Below, in pieces: positions 10,901-23,700 of a DNA stretch of 64,000 nucleotides (positions are counted from its first letter, which is position 1; every line of letters begins with the position of its first letter). The notes below the pieces were generated by a model. That model searched no databases and was not told the origin of the DNA. It saw nothing but the letters and a program-made list of their open reading frames with translations. The position numbers and the translations under genes are program-made. Origin of the DNA: Piper betle (Eukaryota; Streptophyta; Magnoliopsida; Piperales; Piperaceae); assembly GCA_033002965.1 (NCBI GenBank), contig JAURVB010014943.1:1-64000 (forward strand). The letters are read 5' to 3'.

Positions 10901-13900
10901 TCCCTCCACTAACTGTCTTTGTTCCAACTTATCAAAAACCTCAACGAGCCCCTTCCTACAAATCAAGAGAATGCAGCAATCAGTTCCATTATGTTGAAAC
11001 AGGAAGCACGTTTTATTTATTAATACTTGCACAATCACTACAGAGGGGTGGTGGGGTGGGGGTGGGGGTGGGGGGGAACCCACGGAAAAGGGTTCAAAGT
11101 AATAATATACAAACAGACAAACACACATATGTACATAGATTTATAGGTCATATATGCATGTATATGTATATAAAGCCAATAGGTAAATATGAAGTAGATC
11201 CCGTCTCCGGCTCATTTATTCCTACGAGGTGATAAGGAATATTATCTGCCGGCATCCCTTATGCCCTGAGGTGAACTTGAACACTTAACTTTATAATAGT
11301 GGATGCTAGTCCTGATCGGTATCAAAAAAACATTGGACCCAAATGCAAGTTCAATACACTGAGCACTATGTTACTAACTATGTAGTTGTACGTGATTACC
11401 GGAACCACTGCACTGGTCCTTGCACCATGCATCCATTTGCTACTCTGAAAATTTTTCTTTCCTTATCAGATTAAAATAAAAAAAGTTTATAGAACCACTT
11501 GTTTATTCCTTCTTTTATATTTTTCATTATCTTAGTTTGGATCTGATATGGCAATTCAACTAACCATACTCTTCCCCTCCAACTTTCTATCGGTATACTG
11601 AAAAGGCTCAAGGAGCAGAAAATGAAAAAAATAAGTCAATCTCAGATACTAGCTACGATCTTTAACATCCAAAAAGAGGAGATTCTAAAGAATAGGTCCT
11701 ATAAATCATCTTTAATGAATTCGTAGTCCATATTCATACATAAGCAATTAAATATATTAACTACTGTCATTCGAAGACCATTAATTTTACTTTAAGAAAA
11801 ACACAAACAAAGAAGTCCAAACGCTGGCCAAGGAAATTGTTGCAAGATCATTAGTTTTTAAACTATGTTTGTGCATTATACTCTGATGTTTGACCGTGTG
11901 ATGGGGAACAACAGAACAGGGATGATCGGCTCCTCATCGATGTCAAGCTGGGGGACGACCAGCTCCTTAGGGTTGTTAATAGAGCGAGCCAGCTCGTGAG
12001 CATTTAGTATTCGGCTCAGCTTGACTCGACTCGAAACTCGACATTTAAATGCTCGAGCTTGAACTTGACTCGCACTCGAATCTTACGAGACGAGCTTGAG
12101 CAAGGCCGTGTTCGACTCGACTCGACTCGGTTATAACTTGAATTCGACTCGAACTCGACTCGTAGCTCAACTCGAACTCGACTTAATAAAATAATATAAT
12201 AATATAGTTTTATATTATATTATATATGGGTAATGTGTTTCTAAGCAAAAGGCAGAAAACCTTACCTGCGCCAATCTGTGATCCTGGCCGTCCATGCATC
12301 AGGACAGTCCAGATTAAACTAACCATCGTCCTCCATATCAAAACCCTTGTGCAGCGCCGCCTCCTCCTCCCATCGCCTCTCCAGCCCATGCCACCGCGGC
12401 CTAGGCCTTGCCACCGCCTCTCTTGTCCTTGCCACCGGCTAGGCTCTTCCTCCCACCTCCTCTCCATGCCTTGCCACCGCCGCCTCTCCGCACCATCGGC
12501 GGTCTCGGCCCCTTGGCTGCCGTGCACCGCCGCCGGCCGCCCACGCAAACCTTGAATTAACTTATCTATGGCCGCCCGTTCATCAGGACAACCAGGATCA
12601 AAATACAGGTAATAAACCCTCAAGGCGGCCTTTGGCGCCTCTCCACCGCCTCCCACCGCCTCTCCACACCTTGCCATGGCCGACTCTCCACACCGTCGGC
12701 CATCCTCGGTCCCGGCCCCTTGGACCCGCGCCTCGACTGCCAGCCACCCTCAAACCCCACGCACCCGCCGCCCCACCGCCGATTGCCCTCGGTCCCCGCT
12801 TCTCGACCTCAACGCCTCGCACTGCCTCCCCACGTTGCCGGCCGCCCTAGGCTCTTGTACCTCGGACGGCCACCAAATGCCGTGCACCACCTGCATCGCC
12901 GCCTGCCGCTCACGGCCCCGAGCCTGGATTTGTTCACTCGGCCATCGCGCACCCTCCACCGGCACCAATCAGGTTTTTTAACAAATTTTTATTTTTACGT
13001 TATTTGCATTTTTTCCTGATTTTTTGGGTATTTTTTCTTCTTTTTTGGTTTGTTCAGCCGATCTCTGACATCCACCGATTGGCGGCATTGGAGCTCCTCT
13101 TCGTCCACATTAATGGAGCTTTTATAAGGTATAGTTGGTTTATTTTAAAAATAAAAATTTCTCTGTTGGTTGATTTAAATGATGAATTTTGGTAATGAAT
13201 TGATAATGCTGTTCGTTAGGATGATGGATTGAAGTGTATGTACATCTGTATTATTAATTTAATGGAATAGGGTAAAATTATTTACCTACACCGGTATTAA
13301 TTTGATGCCCGATATTTTTGAACTTTTTAGGCACAGAGAGGGTTCTATAAGATGAAGAATGTGGTCAAGTTGCAAGCAGTTTATTGCAGTTAAGCGTTGG
13401 GTGACACATCTGAATCAGTTAGTGCTCCATCTGAATTACCGCCAATGGAGTCGGGGTTGGAATTGTCACCATCTCGTTGATTCTGCAACTTTTGTGGCCA
13501 AGACAAAAGATTTCCGAGAGAAGATGGGTGAGGTGAACGAGTCAACTGTAGAAAATCCATTGTTTGCAATTTGCCAGTCTAAGTTTTTTGTTGCCTGCAT
13601 TTGGAATGTGTTGTAGGCAAATTTGCGTTTGGAAGGATTTGTTAGTATATTCGTTGTTCAATGCAATTTGTGATCTGTTCAGATCATATTTTGGTGGGCT
13701 GCTGTTTGTAATGTTTGATAGTTGAGCAAGTTTTGTTGCTTGAATATATTGGGAAGTTGCTTGTGTGTAATGGAAGATCATTTGATTTTAATAAGGTCCC
13801 CTACCTACACTTCTTTTGCTCACGTTTAGAGCAACACAAAGTTGTTACATAAGAAAGAAATAAGGTCCGAAACAATTTTCTTCTAGACAATAAAATTGTA

Positions 13901-14744
13901 TAACATCAAATATATCAGTGCGAAACAACACATGTATCAATCAGAAACAAGCAATTCACTTAAGCCCTAGCACAAACAACATGCAGAACAATAGACTTTC
14001 AAAATCGTTAAGCAAGTTTTTTATTTTCAAAACAATAAAAATTAAAAATCCAATTCCTTTCGTGCAAAGTTTATTACAACAAAACATGGATGGTCTTCTT
14101 TTATAAAAGAAAAGAAATGAGTAATGTAATTATTACAATAAATTTAAAGATCTAGTAGAATCTAGTAACAAGAAAACAAGAGTCTTCTTTAATAAAACAT
14201 AAAAATGGCAGCATAGAAATCATAACAAGCGATGTAATAGGGATAAGCATAGCTCTATACAGCATAGCGAATAACACATCCATCAAACCAAATTGAGAAC
14301 TAAATATGGCAGCTTTGCATCTTCAATAGAAGAAAGCTTACAAACAAAATAACTTTCACAATCATCCTAATTAAATTCATAGATCCAATCACTTTGCCCA
14401 AAATGTGATGAGAAGGTGTCATCAAAGGCTACAACGGCTGGACGCAAGAGGTCGGACTTCACTAGGGCGACGTTGGCAACAACGGTTGGGTTTCGACGGC
14501 CCGGTTGCTGAGGGGAGGGAGAATGGTTGAAGAGGCAGCATTGGATGAAATTCCGTACATCGGCATAACAACAATAGATGGGGAACACAACGAAGGGGGA
14601 GATGGGGGGTTGGGGGAGATGGGGGTGAAGATTTGTGGGGTCCAAAACCTACTCATCTTGGACTCTTTGATTATAACAACGGACAGGATTGATTTTTGGT
14701 GCAGAAATATGTTTCTGCCTCTGGCTCAGCCTAGCGGCTCTCAT

Positions 14745-14782
<38 letters not shown>

Positions 14783-17700
14783 CAATATAATAACAAAAAT
14801 GTGAGATAGTTGAGATGGTAAGTATGCAAGTTGATGACGTAGGTTGTGGGTTCAATCCACATTGATAACATTTTTTTAAGTGAGGTACTTTTGACTTTTA
14901 ATCGAGCCGGTTTTGAGCTTACGAACGAGCTATATTCGAGCTCGGGAAAATTAAATAGTTTAAGTATATTCGAGCTCGAACACATAAAAGATATTCGAAT
15001 CGAACTTGAGCATATATGTTCAAAACTCGTTCGATCTCGAGTCGAGTTCGAACGAATTTCGAACTATTCGAACCGAGTTCGAACACAAGTCGAACTCGGC
15101 TCGCTTGCTCGATTAGCACCCCTACAGCTCCTCAATGATGTCAAATTTGGAATCAAACAAGATTCTCTCAAGCACAAAACTTAATTTTTATTCAATACCA
15201 TCAAGACTTATTTTTGCAAGGTCTATAGAAGAGAATTTACAGACACAAGATGCAGCAAATAAGGAAACAACTACACTAAAGACTTATAAGACTAAGAAAA
15301 TTAAAAATAAATGAATCATTAATAATAAGAAGGCTTATATTAGAAAAAAACCTTAACCAAAATAAGCCATACTAAAATAAACCTTAACCAAAATAATATA
15401 AATTAGCTAATTCTTGTCCTACATCACTGCCTTTCATTTGGATTTCAAATATATAAAGTTGAGCTTTTTAGGAGTTAGCTCTTAGAATTTGTAATCAGTT
15501 GTAAAAGCGTACTCTGTATGAACAAATGTGAAGACTAAGAATAAAAAATTCAATTTAACATCCTTTTATCCCTATTTTCTATTTCCTATTTTATTTACTA
15601 TTGTTCTACTTTTTTATTCATATGGTATCTAGAGTTCAAGGAGGAAGAGAAGTACTACAAGAGTATCTTCCCTCTTTCCCGCCTTTAGCATTTTTGGGTC
15701 CAAGTTTTGATGATTATCACCAATGAACTCTCAAAACCCCAACTTGGAACATGGAAGCTCAAATGACAACATCATGCAAAGCATTGGCTAAAGTTGAAGC
15801 TTAAGCAAACTACTCACTTCCAAAAAAATAGCTTGCAACCTGGAAGGAGTATTGGTTATAGAACTTTCCAAGAGTGAAAGAAAGCATTAGGAGCTTTCCA
15901 ACACATCAAGAATCACACATCAAAGTTCTCTATAAAATACGACATCACAAAATATAAAGACAACTCGGCAACTTGTTTAAATGACAATCAACAGATCAAT
16001 CAAGAACCAATCAAGCAGAGGAAACAGCTCAATAGATTTTGGCAGACAATCCGCAGAGCAATCGGCAACCAGAATTTTATCAGCAAACGATCGGCAGATC
16101 AATTAGCAGCCGATCAAGGCTCAATTTTAGAAAAACTAACTGTTGGGAAGGATGATGTGGTAAGTTCAAAGGCATAAATGCTACTATTCTTGGAGATGAA
16201 ACTTTGGGCTATAAATAGGAACTTTGGGAATGCATTTAGAGGAACTCTTGGGAGGTTTTAAGCATGGAGCGTTAAATTGGGAGATCATGTTGTTTGTACC
16301 TCCTTCTACTTACATTTTTGTATCTAAAAGTATTGTATGAGCCTCAGGGGCAAGTATGCTGAAGGCTTGGTGAAGATTTTGCTCATGTCTTGAGCATGTA
16401 TGTAATCTCCTAGTGTGCAAGGAATGGAAGTGGAGCACCTCGGCCTTGGTGTGAAGGGAAGGTGCTTGGATTGGTTGCCTCCAAGATATGGAGGTGGATT
16501 GGTTGCCTCTAAGGTGTGGAGGTGGATTGGTTGCTTCCAAAGTTTGGAAGTGGATTGTTCCATGACTCTAGGGAAGAACTTGAGAAGGTGTAGGCTACTT
16601 TTGCTCTTGGAGAGAGCCAAGGAAGGAGTAGCTCTTTGGTTCTTAGGAAAGCTTGAGATGGGGTAGACTTCTTGACTCCTGGATAGTGGAGAAATGGCTC
16701 CATAACTAGGGGAACTTGTGAAGGAAGCTCCTTGGCTCTAGGAAGAGGAGTAGGCACCTTGGCTCTTAGAGCTTGAAAAAGAAGTGAGATTTTGTTTCCA
16801 TGGTTGTAAACCTCTAGGGCTTGTGAAAGAAGGCTTATTAGCTTGTAATGTGCACAAGTTGTGCCACAGTGAAGTAAGACCTACCATTAGAAAAGGAAGG
16901 GATAGAAGAGTGAGTAGAAGTTCCAAACCATTATAAAAATCACGTGTCTTTTGTATTTTCCTATTCCTTCTCTTGCTTACCTAACTACTTGCTTTACTTG
17001 TGTTTATCCCACTCAATACTCTTGTCTTGTATTTGATTTGATCACTAGATAGTATTGAGTGAGCAAGTTTTAATTCAATTAAAAACTCTTGCATAGTTTG
17101 ATGTATTCACCAAAGCTTGAGTCTTTAATTGAATTAGATTTAATTGGTTTACTCATTCACTTAGGGATGTATTGTGCAAGTTGTAATTAATTCAATCACT
17201 ATGTTTGGTTTGATTTACTCATCTAAATTTGAATCAATTAGAATTTGATGTGCTTAGTGTTGATTTAACCTAATGCTTTATTATTCAAGACTGTCGCTAT
17301 TACTCGTCCATCATCGATCTACTTAAGGTGTTGACAATTAGTGGGTTCTAATTTGTTTAATTTGTGATCCTCATTAGCTTTCTCCGCTATTAGCACAATC
17401 CCCTTCAAGCCTTACTACTTCAATCAACTATTGCTCCATGCTTGTGGTGTTAAGATGTCTCTCTTTTGTTGGACATCATTGTTGACTCTATTCCCCTCTG
17501 GACTATGTGATGTTGCCTTTTAGTACATTGCCACAATTCATCTAAAGTTTTTGAAAGTTCTTTATTAGGTTGTATTCTATAATCACATTTATTTTCTGTT
17601 CAGAGCCACGATCAAGACTGATGTACCTTATGTGAACCTAGAGATGGAAAATGGACCTGTCCTCCACAGGCTCACCCAGCTAGGCCCAGCCCAGGTTCTC

Positions 17701-20700
17701 TTTAGAGAAGGGTGTGCTGGGCCTAAGGGTCAGCCCCATTGGCCCAATCTGCACCAGACCATTTGAGCCATCTTGACCAGGCCTGGCCCAGCCTAATAAG
17801 AGGCCCGCTCTAAAAGGTTGTTTGTTTCCAAATCTTTTATCAAAAGGAAAGTCAAAGAGCCCTTTTAAGGGCTTTTGACAACCCAATTGTCTTATTTAAA
17901 GGCCAATCAAAGGCCAAATGCTCGCCTAAAGAGGGAACAAAAGAAAAAAAGGGGTCATATTTTGTTTTTTCAAAATACCTTCGTTGTAATAATTTTATAT
18001 GATTGAATAAACTTTTTTATTAGATAAAAATATTTCTTATAATATAAGCACATCATAAATATTTTATATTTTTACTAATAATTAAATTCAATGCTAGAAC
18101 ATACTGGCAACTAAATTTGGGCTGACACACTAGGGCCAGCCTGGCTCAATGGGCTGACCAGGGCAGGGCCCAGCATGCTCTATGGCAGGTCCATGAGCCA
18201 GGTTGGGTTTGGTGTTCCAGGTGTGGGCCAAGCCAGCCTGGCCCGACTCCATGACAAGTTTTGACACTTTTGAGGGACCAATTTGCCACCTTTGTAAGCA
18301 AACATTTTATTCTCTAGTTCTATATAACCTCCATATTGCTAATTTGCTCAAGCTCCATTAGCAAGAGGGTAAAAAGTAGGGTGTGCGAATGTTTATCCTA
18401 ATTGTTGCCAATTGCTGACCTGAAGGGGTGTTGTTCCATTGTTGTTTGTTGGCTTGTTACTATAGACCATCTCATCTTACATCTTTAATTTGTCATGTTA
18501 CAATTGAGAAGGTTTAGACAACTTTCTAATAAATGCTTTCAAGTTATGCCTGGATGATTGTTTGGCACTTGAGGGGGAGTAGACATCTTCAATAATGCTC
18601 AACATGAAGACTTGCATCACCAGTTCAGCTTGCTTGATTATGCTGAGCTTGAGGGGAAGGTTGAAGATTTTGAAATTGCATGTGTTTTGACTAGTTCATA
18701 GTGTTTTTTGAAGTTTGAATTATTGTAAGAAGAGGATGTTGGTTGGTACTCAGAAACTAGGGATTAATGATGCCTGCACGTCTATAAATAAAAGAAAGAG
18801 TGGTTATTTACCTGTTCTACCTGCTGTCTGGATGCCATATCTAATGTTCTAACTAAACTTATCTATTCAGTTGAATTTCAAATTATAGAACTTAAACATG
18901 ATATGACTGTATCTCGAAGAACGCCTACGTCAGCCTTTATTTAAGTGAAAAGTTTATCTCTTCTACTTCTACTATCGTTTTGTCATCAAGCCCAAAAAAT
19001 CTTTGTTGCTGTGGTTGCTGCTGTTCTTGTGATAGTTTTGTAGTTGCTAGCAGGGTTAGACAATTAATATTGTTGGTATACTACAGCCATTGAACTTGTC
19101 ATTGCCACCTTGTTTGCTGCAACCTACCCCAATATATGAAGAAAAATGGATGGACACTAGACTTCTTCCAAAAATGTAAGTTGTATTTTAAGGCTCAGCT
19201 TGAGGAAAGTATTGGAGCACACTTTGGGTGTAAATCATCTTTGTGAGTATCTGTTAGGATAAACCATTCAGCAGATAATAATATAAGTCGAGCCTTTTAT
19301 TAACCAATTAATATAACTCCTAACTAAGTTTATGGCGGGGTTATATCAATTGGCTAATAAAAGACATGGCTAAATATTATTATTTACTAAATGATATATC
19401 CTAACAGTACCTATCATATACTGATGTTTAACTGTCTTCTAGATTTTGATTTCAAATCCCAAGTTGAAATTTTTTGGATTTAGCTCTAAGAATCAGTTAA
19501 TCAGTTGTAACAAATTATTGCACATACATTAACGTTAAGACAAGGGTAAAATTACTTCAAACTCTCCTTTGTCTTCCAAGAACTCTTCTACATCAGTTTC
19601 TTATTGTCGTCCATGTTCTCTACCACTCTTTTAGTCTTACCGCAGGAGAACTTTCATTCCTAGAGATGTCAACGCACAAAATTACAACCTTTTCAAGCCC
19701 CAAAAAATATTATTTCCAAATTTTTCCATGCACAAAAGATCAACGAGTGCAAGCCTACCCAATGGTCATGGCTTGCATCTGTTGTCTTTGTTTGTTGTAG
19801 GATGGAACACCAGTTGGTGAGAAGCTTATGTATGGAAATTAATATTAAAACCAGTCTCGACCTCATTTACAGGTAACTTATGGATAACTCTGAGAAAGAT
19901 AAAATGACTATACCACATATATTTTAGAAGCATCCTCGCTTGGTTTGACATTTCTTCCAGCAATGAAGACAGGCATAATATGGAAATATTTTAAAATTCA
20001 AGAAACTACTGAAAGTGACTCTATGTTATATTTCCTTCTCCCTGACCTATCCATCACAATGATTCATAAATATGAAAAATTTGCAAAGAAATATATAGAA
20101 AGAGAAAGCATTGTTCATCACATGGAAGAATACCTATCTGGGGTAACTGTCTTACGATAACCCAAAAATCTTCTATGACCCTCAACAGCTCTCGCCATGT
20201 TACCCAAGTAAGATGGAAGAAAAACATCGCTCTCTATAGAAATAATATAATCCAAAGCAGCAGACTGAGTTGCATGATTAGAAAAAACTAATAATTCTTC
20301 AGGACTGGCTACCATCTCCTGCAGCATAGCAGATAATCATTCACTTAAAAAGCTGCAAGTAATTCACTTCTCTGTTATAATCTTACAAACATATTTATTG
20401 AGTCTCAATACCCTTTCGAAGGAACATGATACAAAAGTTTTTTGTATAATCATTCAAGAAAGCTTCATAAGAAGCCAAATTTCTGTCATGCTTAACAAAG
20501 TTTCTGCAACAAACCTTGAATATTAAGTTGGGATAGTAAGATCTAAGTTCTGAAAGGTGAGTTTCACCACCATATATTTCCCCTGCAGCAACATAAATCC
20601 AAGTAGAAGGAGGATATCCTAGTGCTTGAAGAAAAATTCCTACTTCCTTTGGTGTTAGTGGGCAGTATCCTCCAATTCGCTGTTCAGTTGCATTTATTTT

Positions 20701-23700
20701 CTTTACTTTCCAATGGTTTGTATTTTCTCTAAAAAGTAAGAAGAATGAAATCAACATGAATAATAATTACCAGTAGGTTTAAAGGAAATGTAGCATCCAG
20801 ATTCTTAAGAATCTAGTACTGGTTTCAAAAAGTAAAAAGCTAGAGAAGTGTATAATCTCGTATACTGCACATACATCTGTACCCAGAAAGACATATAAAT
20901 AGGAAAAAGACAATACTGAAATAACTGTCTTAACAAAAAAAGAAAATGAAAACAAGGTCCATTAGGTAGAATTCACATACAGTGTAAAATTTCTCAAAGG
21001 AGATCCCAGGAGATAAAAGAGCCACTCTGATTTAAATGAAGTTATCAAGATGTGCCACATGCACATTCAGAGCATGTTCTCCGCAGAACAAATATATTCA
21101 TAATAGCATAATCTACATTGTCTTGAATTGTTTACGGGTGAATGTGGATTGTGGATTGTGTATAATAATTTGCTATTGAGATATTCAGCACAATGAAGTC
21201 CACTTAAAAAGATAACGCGAAGTACTTTTGTCATGATGCCATAAAGGCAATTCTTTGCAAAGGGAAAATGAGATGAAGTTTCAATTCCTCGATCTTTGGA
21301 AAAAGCTCATAAGAGAACAGTGAAGTTGGGAAGCTTAATACACACATCTTCAACAGAAAGCTGGTTCATAAAAAGGAAGCTTCTGTAGAAGGAAAACTGA
21401 GGTGAAGCCATGGTTTGCAATCTTGTGAGCTCTATTAAATCTCAGTCTCAAGAAGGTGGCAAAACGGAAACCTTTTAAAGAAAAAATTTTCCTTTACTGA
21501 TTACTGGTCATCTCGGTTGGTGTCCAATGGAAGGGAACTTGGAGAGATCTTGCAAGTGGGAATTGAAGACAATACAGTATGAATATATCAATATACATAA
21601 CCTTAATGACTTTGTGCATAATACAATTTTTTACCACTATTTAGACAAAAAGCAATACAATGGGATAGATTGGCAAAAAACAAGAGAAGAAAAAACATAG
21701 AAAGCTTGGTTAAGAAGACAAAATATGGATTGAATGAAAGTGTAAGTTTAACGCTTTTGTTCTTAACCAAACTGCCTGCCTCCTATTTTCTCTTCTTTCT
21801 CTATGTCCTTATGTTTTTTGACTAATATTTAACTTTGATTATAAATGGGAGTAAATAAATATCTGATGATGTACAAGAAGCTATTATTCCTATGCCACCT
21901 ACACATTCTAATATTGACGAAGATCATGAAGAAGAATCTTATTTGAGAAGGGTTGAACATCCTAAGACTATAAAGGTTTATACAAGGAGGAATAAGTAGG
22001 GAAAGTTTCACAAGATGAGTTTTACTTAGTTTTATTTTAATCCCCATTTATGTATTATTTTAGTCTATTTTATTTAATATAATTAGTAGACATGTTAGTA
22101 GGGGTATATTAGTCATTAGGGTTTGTTTTACTTAAGCTATGTTATATATATTAGTGGAGACGACATGTATTAGATCTATTTATCATCACTGAATACAAGA
22201 AATATTTTCCTTTGATTTGTGCTATCTTTGCGTTGTCCCACTCCTTGCTCATCTTCTTTATGATTTTGAGTAAGATTAGAGAGAAGATGAATCTTTGTGA
22301 GCCTTCTCTTCTCAAGTTATCTTGCAGATTGCATCACTTGGTATAAAAGTAATTTCAATCCTTGGTACTCTTGTGTTTAGCTCATCCACGTTGATTTTTT
22401 GTCAAGCTGGAAGTCGGAAGTACCCCACCCCCACTTGATCGTAGTCATCGCCAAGCATTACCCTCCACCAAAAAATTTTTTTCTCTATCCTTGGACACCG
22501 TCACTATTAAAAGGATCTTCTCACCGACCATTTCTACTTCAAGCTACTGCCATAAGTTGCCTGTGACACCTATATCTTGCCCCGCTCCAGAAGCTTCATC
22601 GCCCAATCTTTATCATCACCGTCATCCCACCCTGATGGCATGGTCTTCTTGTCGATGCTATCACCATGAGTTCACTGCTACATAGCCTCCACAAGCATCG
22701 TCTCCTACTTCCCATCGCTGCTCACCACACATCTCGATGTGGCCAACCCCAACCTCTCTATCTACCTTCCTTTCCCTTCTACGACGCAGCAGCGTCCTTG
22801 GACCCTCCTGCTGTCATCCCTTGCACTCATTTCTGACATTCGTCAATGTTGATGCCCCTAATCAAGCCCAACCCTTTTCTCGGCCCTAACAACCCAACCC
22901 CTCTTGTGTTTTTGTCTTGGTCGCCACCCACATAGCACCTCTCACTATGGTTCGTGTTAACTAGGGAAGAAAAGAATGGGCCAACAACGCATCAAAAAAT
23001 TAAATGAATAAATAAATAAATAAAGTTGTGCTACAAATGTCGTAAGTCAGGTCATCTATCACGTTGAATAAAGTTCTGGTTTTTTTCCTTACCTGCGACG
23101 TAGCTGCTAGTTTGTCCTTGTTTGCACTCTTGCTTGTTCAAGCCCGAGTTTACAGGGAATTGAGACTTCGTCGTTGAAGTACTACTTCCTAACTATCAAT
23201 TCAGATTGTAGGTTCCATCAATATCTTAATACAAATAATAATTAAGATTTACATATTTACTTATCACATTTAAATCCATCTCTGCAAAACCTCTCCAACT
23301 TCTCTACCCCCATCCATACAAGATGGATCCGGGATCCAAAAAGGTAAATCTTGAACGAAATGTCAATAATTTTCCCTATGAAAAAGCTTAAAAAACAAAG
23401 GAAACACTGATAGTCATTTTCCATCACAAAACTGGTAGCAAAAAATCCAATCGCTTTTACATCAGCTCAGCAAACTGTACCCTCTCATTTCATGAACATA
23501 AACATTTTTTGGTAGTGTCTTTTTTAACTAATAACTGCACGGCATCCATCAATCACATGATAAGACACAAAACTATAGAAGATGGTAGCTAACCTCATTA
23601 TTCTTAGCTCGTCAACTTCCTCTCGAGTAAGGCCATATGTACACCCTGTAAAAGATAACATGTCCTTTTCATAGCGTAGATGAAGAGCAATGTATCTTCC

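Larger units (their letters stand above)
11968..15124. mobile_element. Non-autonomous hAT-type transposon with perfect 8-bp TSD (intron 9)
   Basis: The left end 'tagggttgttaatagagc' and the reverse complement of the right end 'taggggtgctaatcgagc' form imperfect terminal inverted repeats. They are flanked by the identical 8-mer cagctcct at 11960-11967 and 15125-15132. Subterminal regions are packed with 'actcgactcgaactcg' (left) and 'attcgagctcgaaca' (right) motifs, as in hAT elements. No transposase is visible. The interior holds a GC-rich, exon-like block and a SINE-like segment. Confidence 0.85.
15340..19640 (+). mobile_element. Degenerate LTR element without coding capacity (intron 9)
   Basis: Diverged similar blocks at about 15420-15560 and 19440-19600 share 'gatttcaaat', 'gttagctct.agaat' and 'taatcagttgtaa' and look like old LTRs. 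A PBS-like tggtatctagag lies at 15623-15634. Polypurine-like 'cttgagggggagtag' (18573) and 'gcttgaggaaagtattgg' (19198) fit a copia-type 3' end. The interior has no gag or pol resemblance. Outer limits are approximate. Confidence 0.4.

Noticed and set aside
12210..12677. 155-residue minus-strand frame in the hAT element
   Set aside because: Repetitive Arg/Gly/Trp composition from GC-rich DNA; no domain seen. Kept only as part of the passenger block.
14807..14858. tRNA gene
   Set aside because: A- and B-box matches are present, but no acceptor stem or anticodon arm could be drawn; a SINE is more likely.
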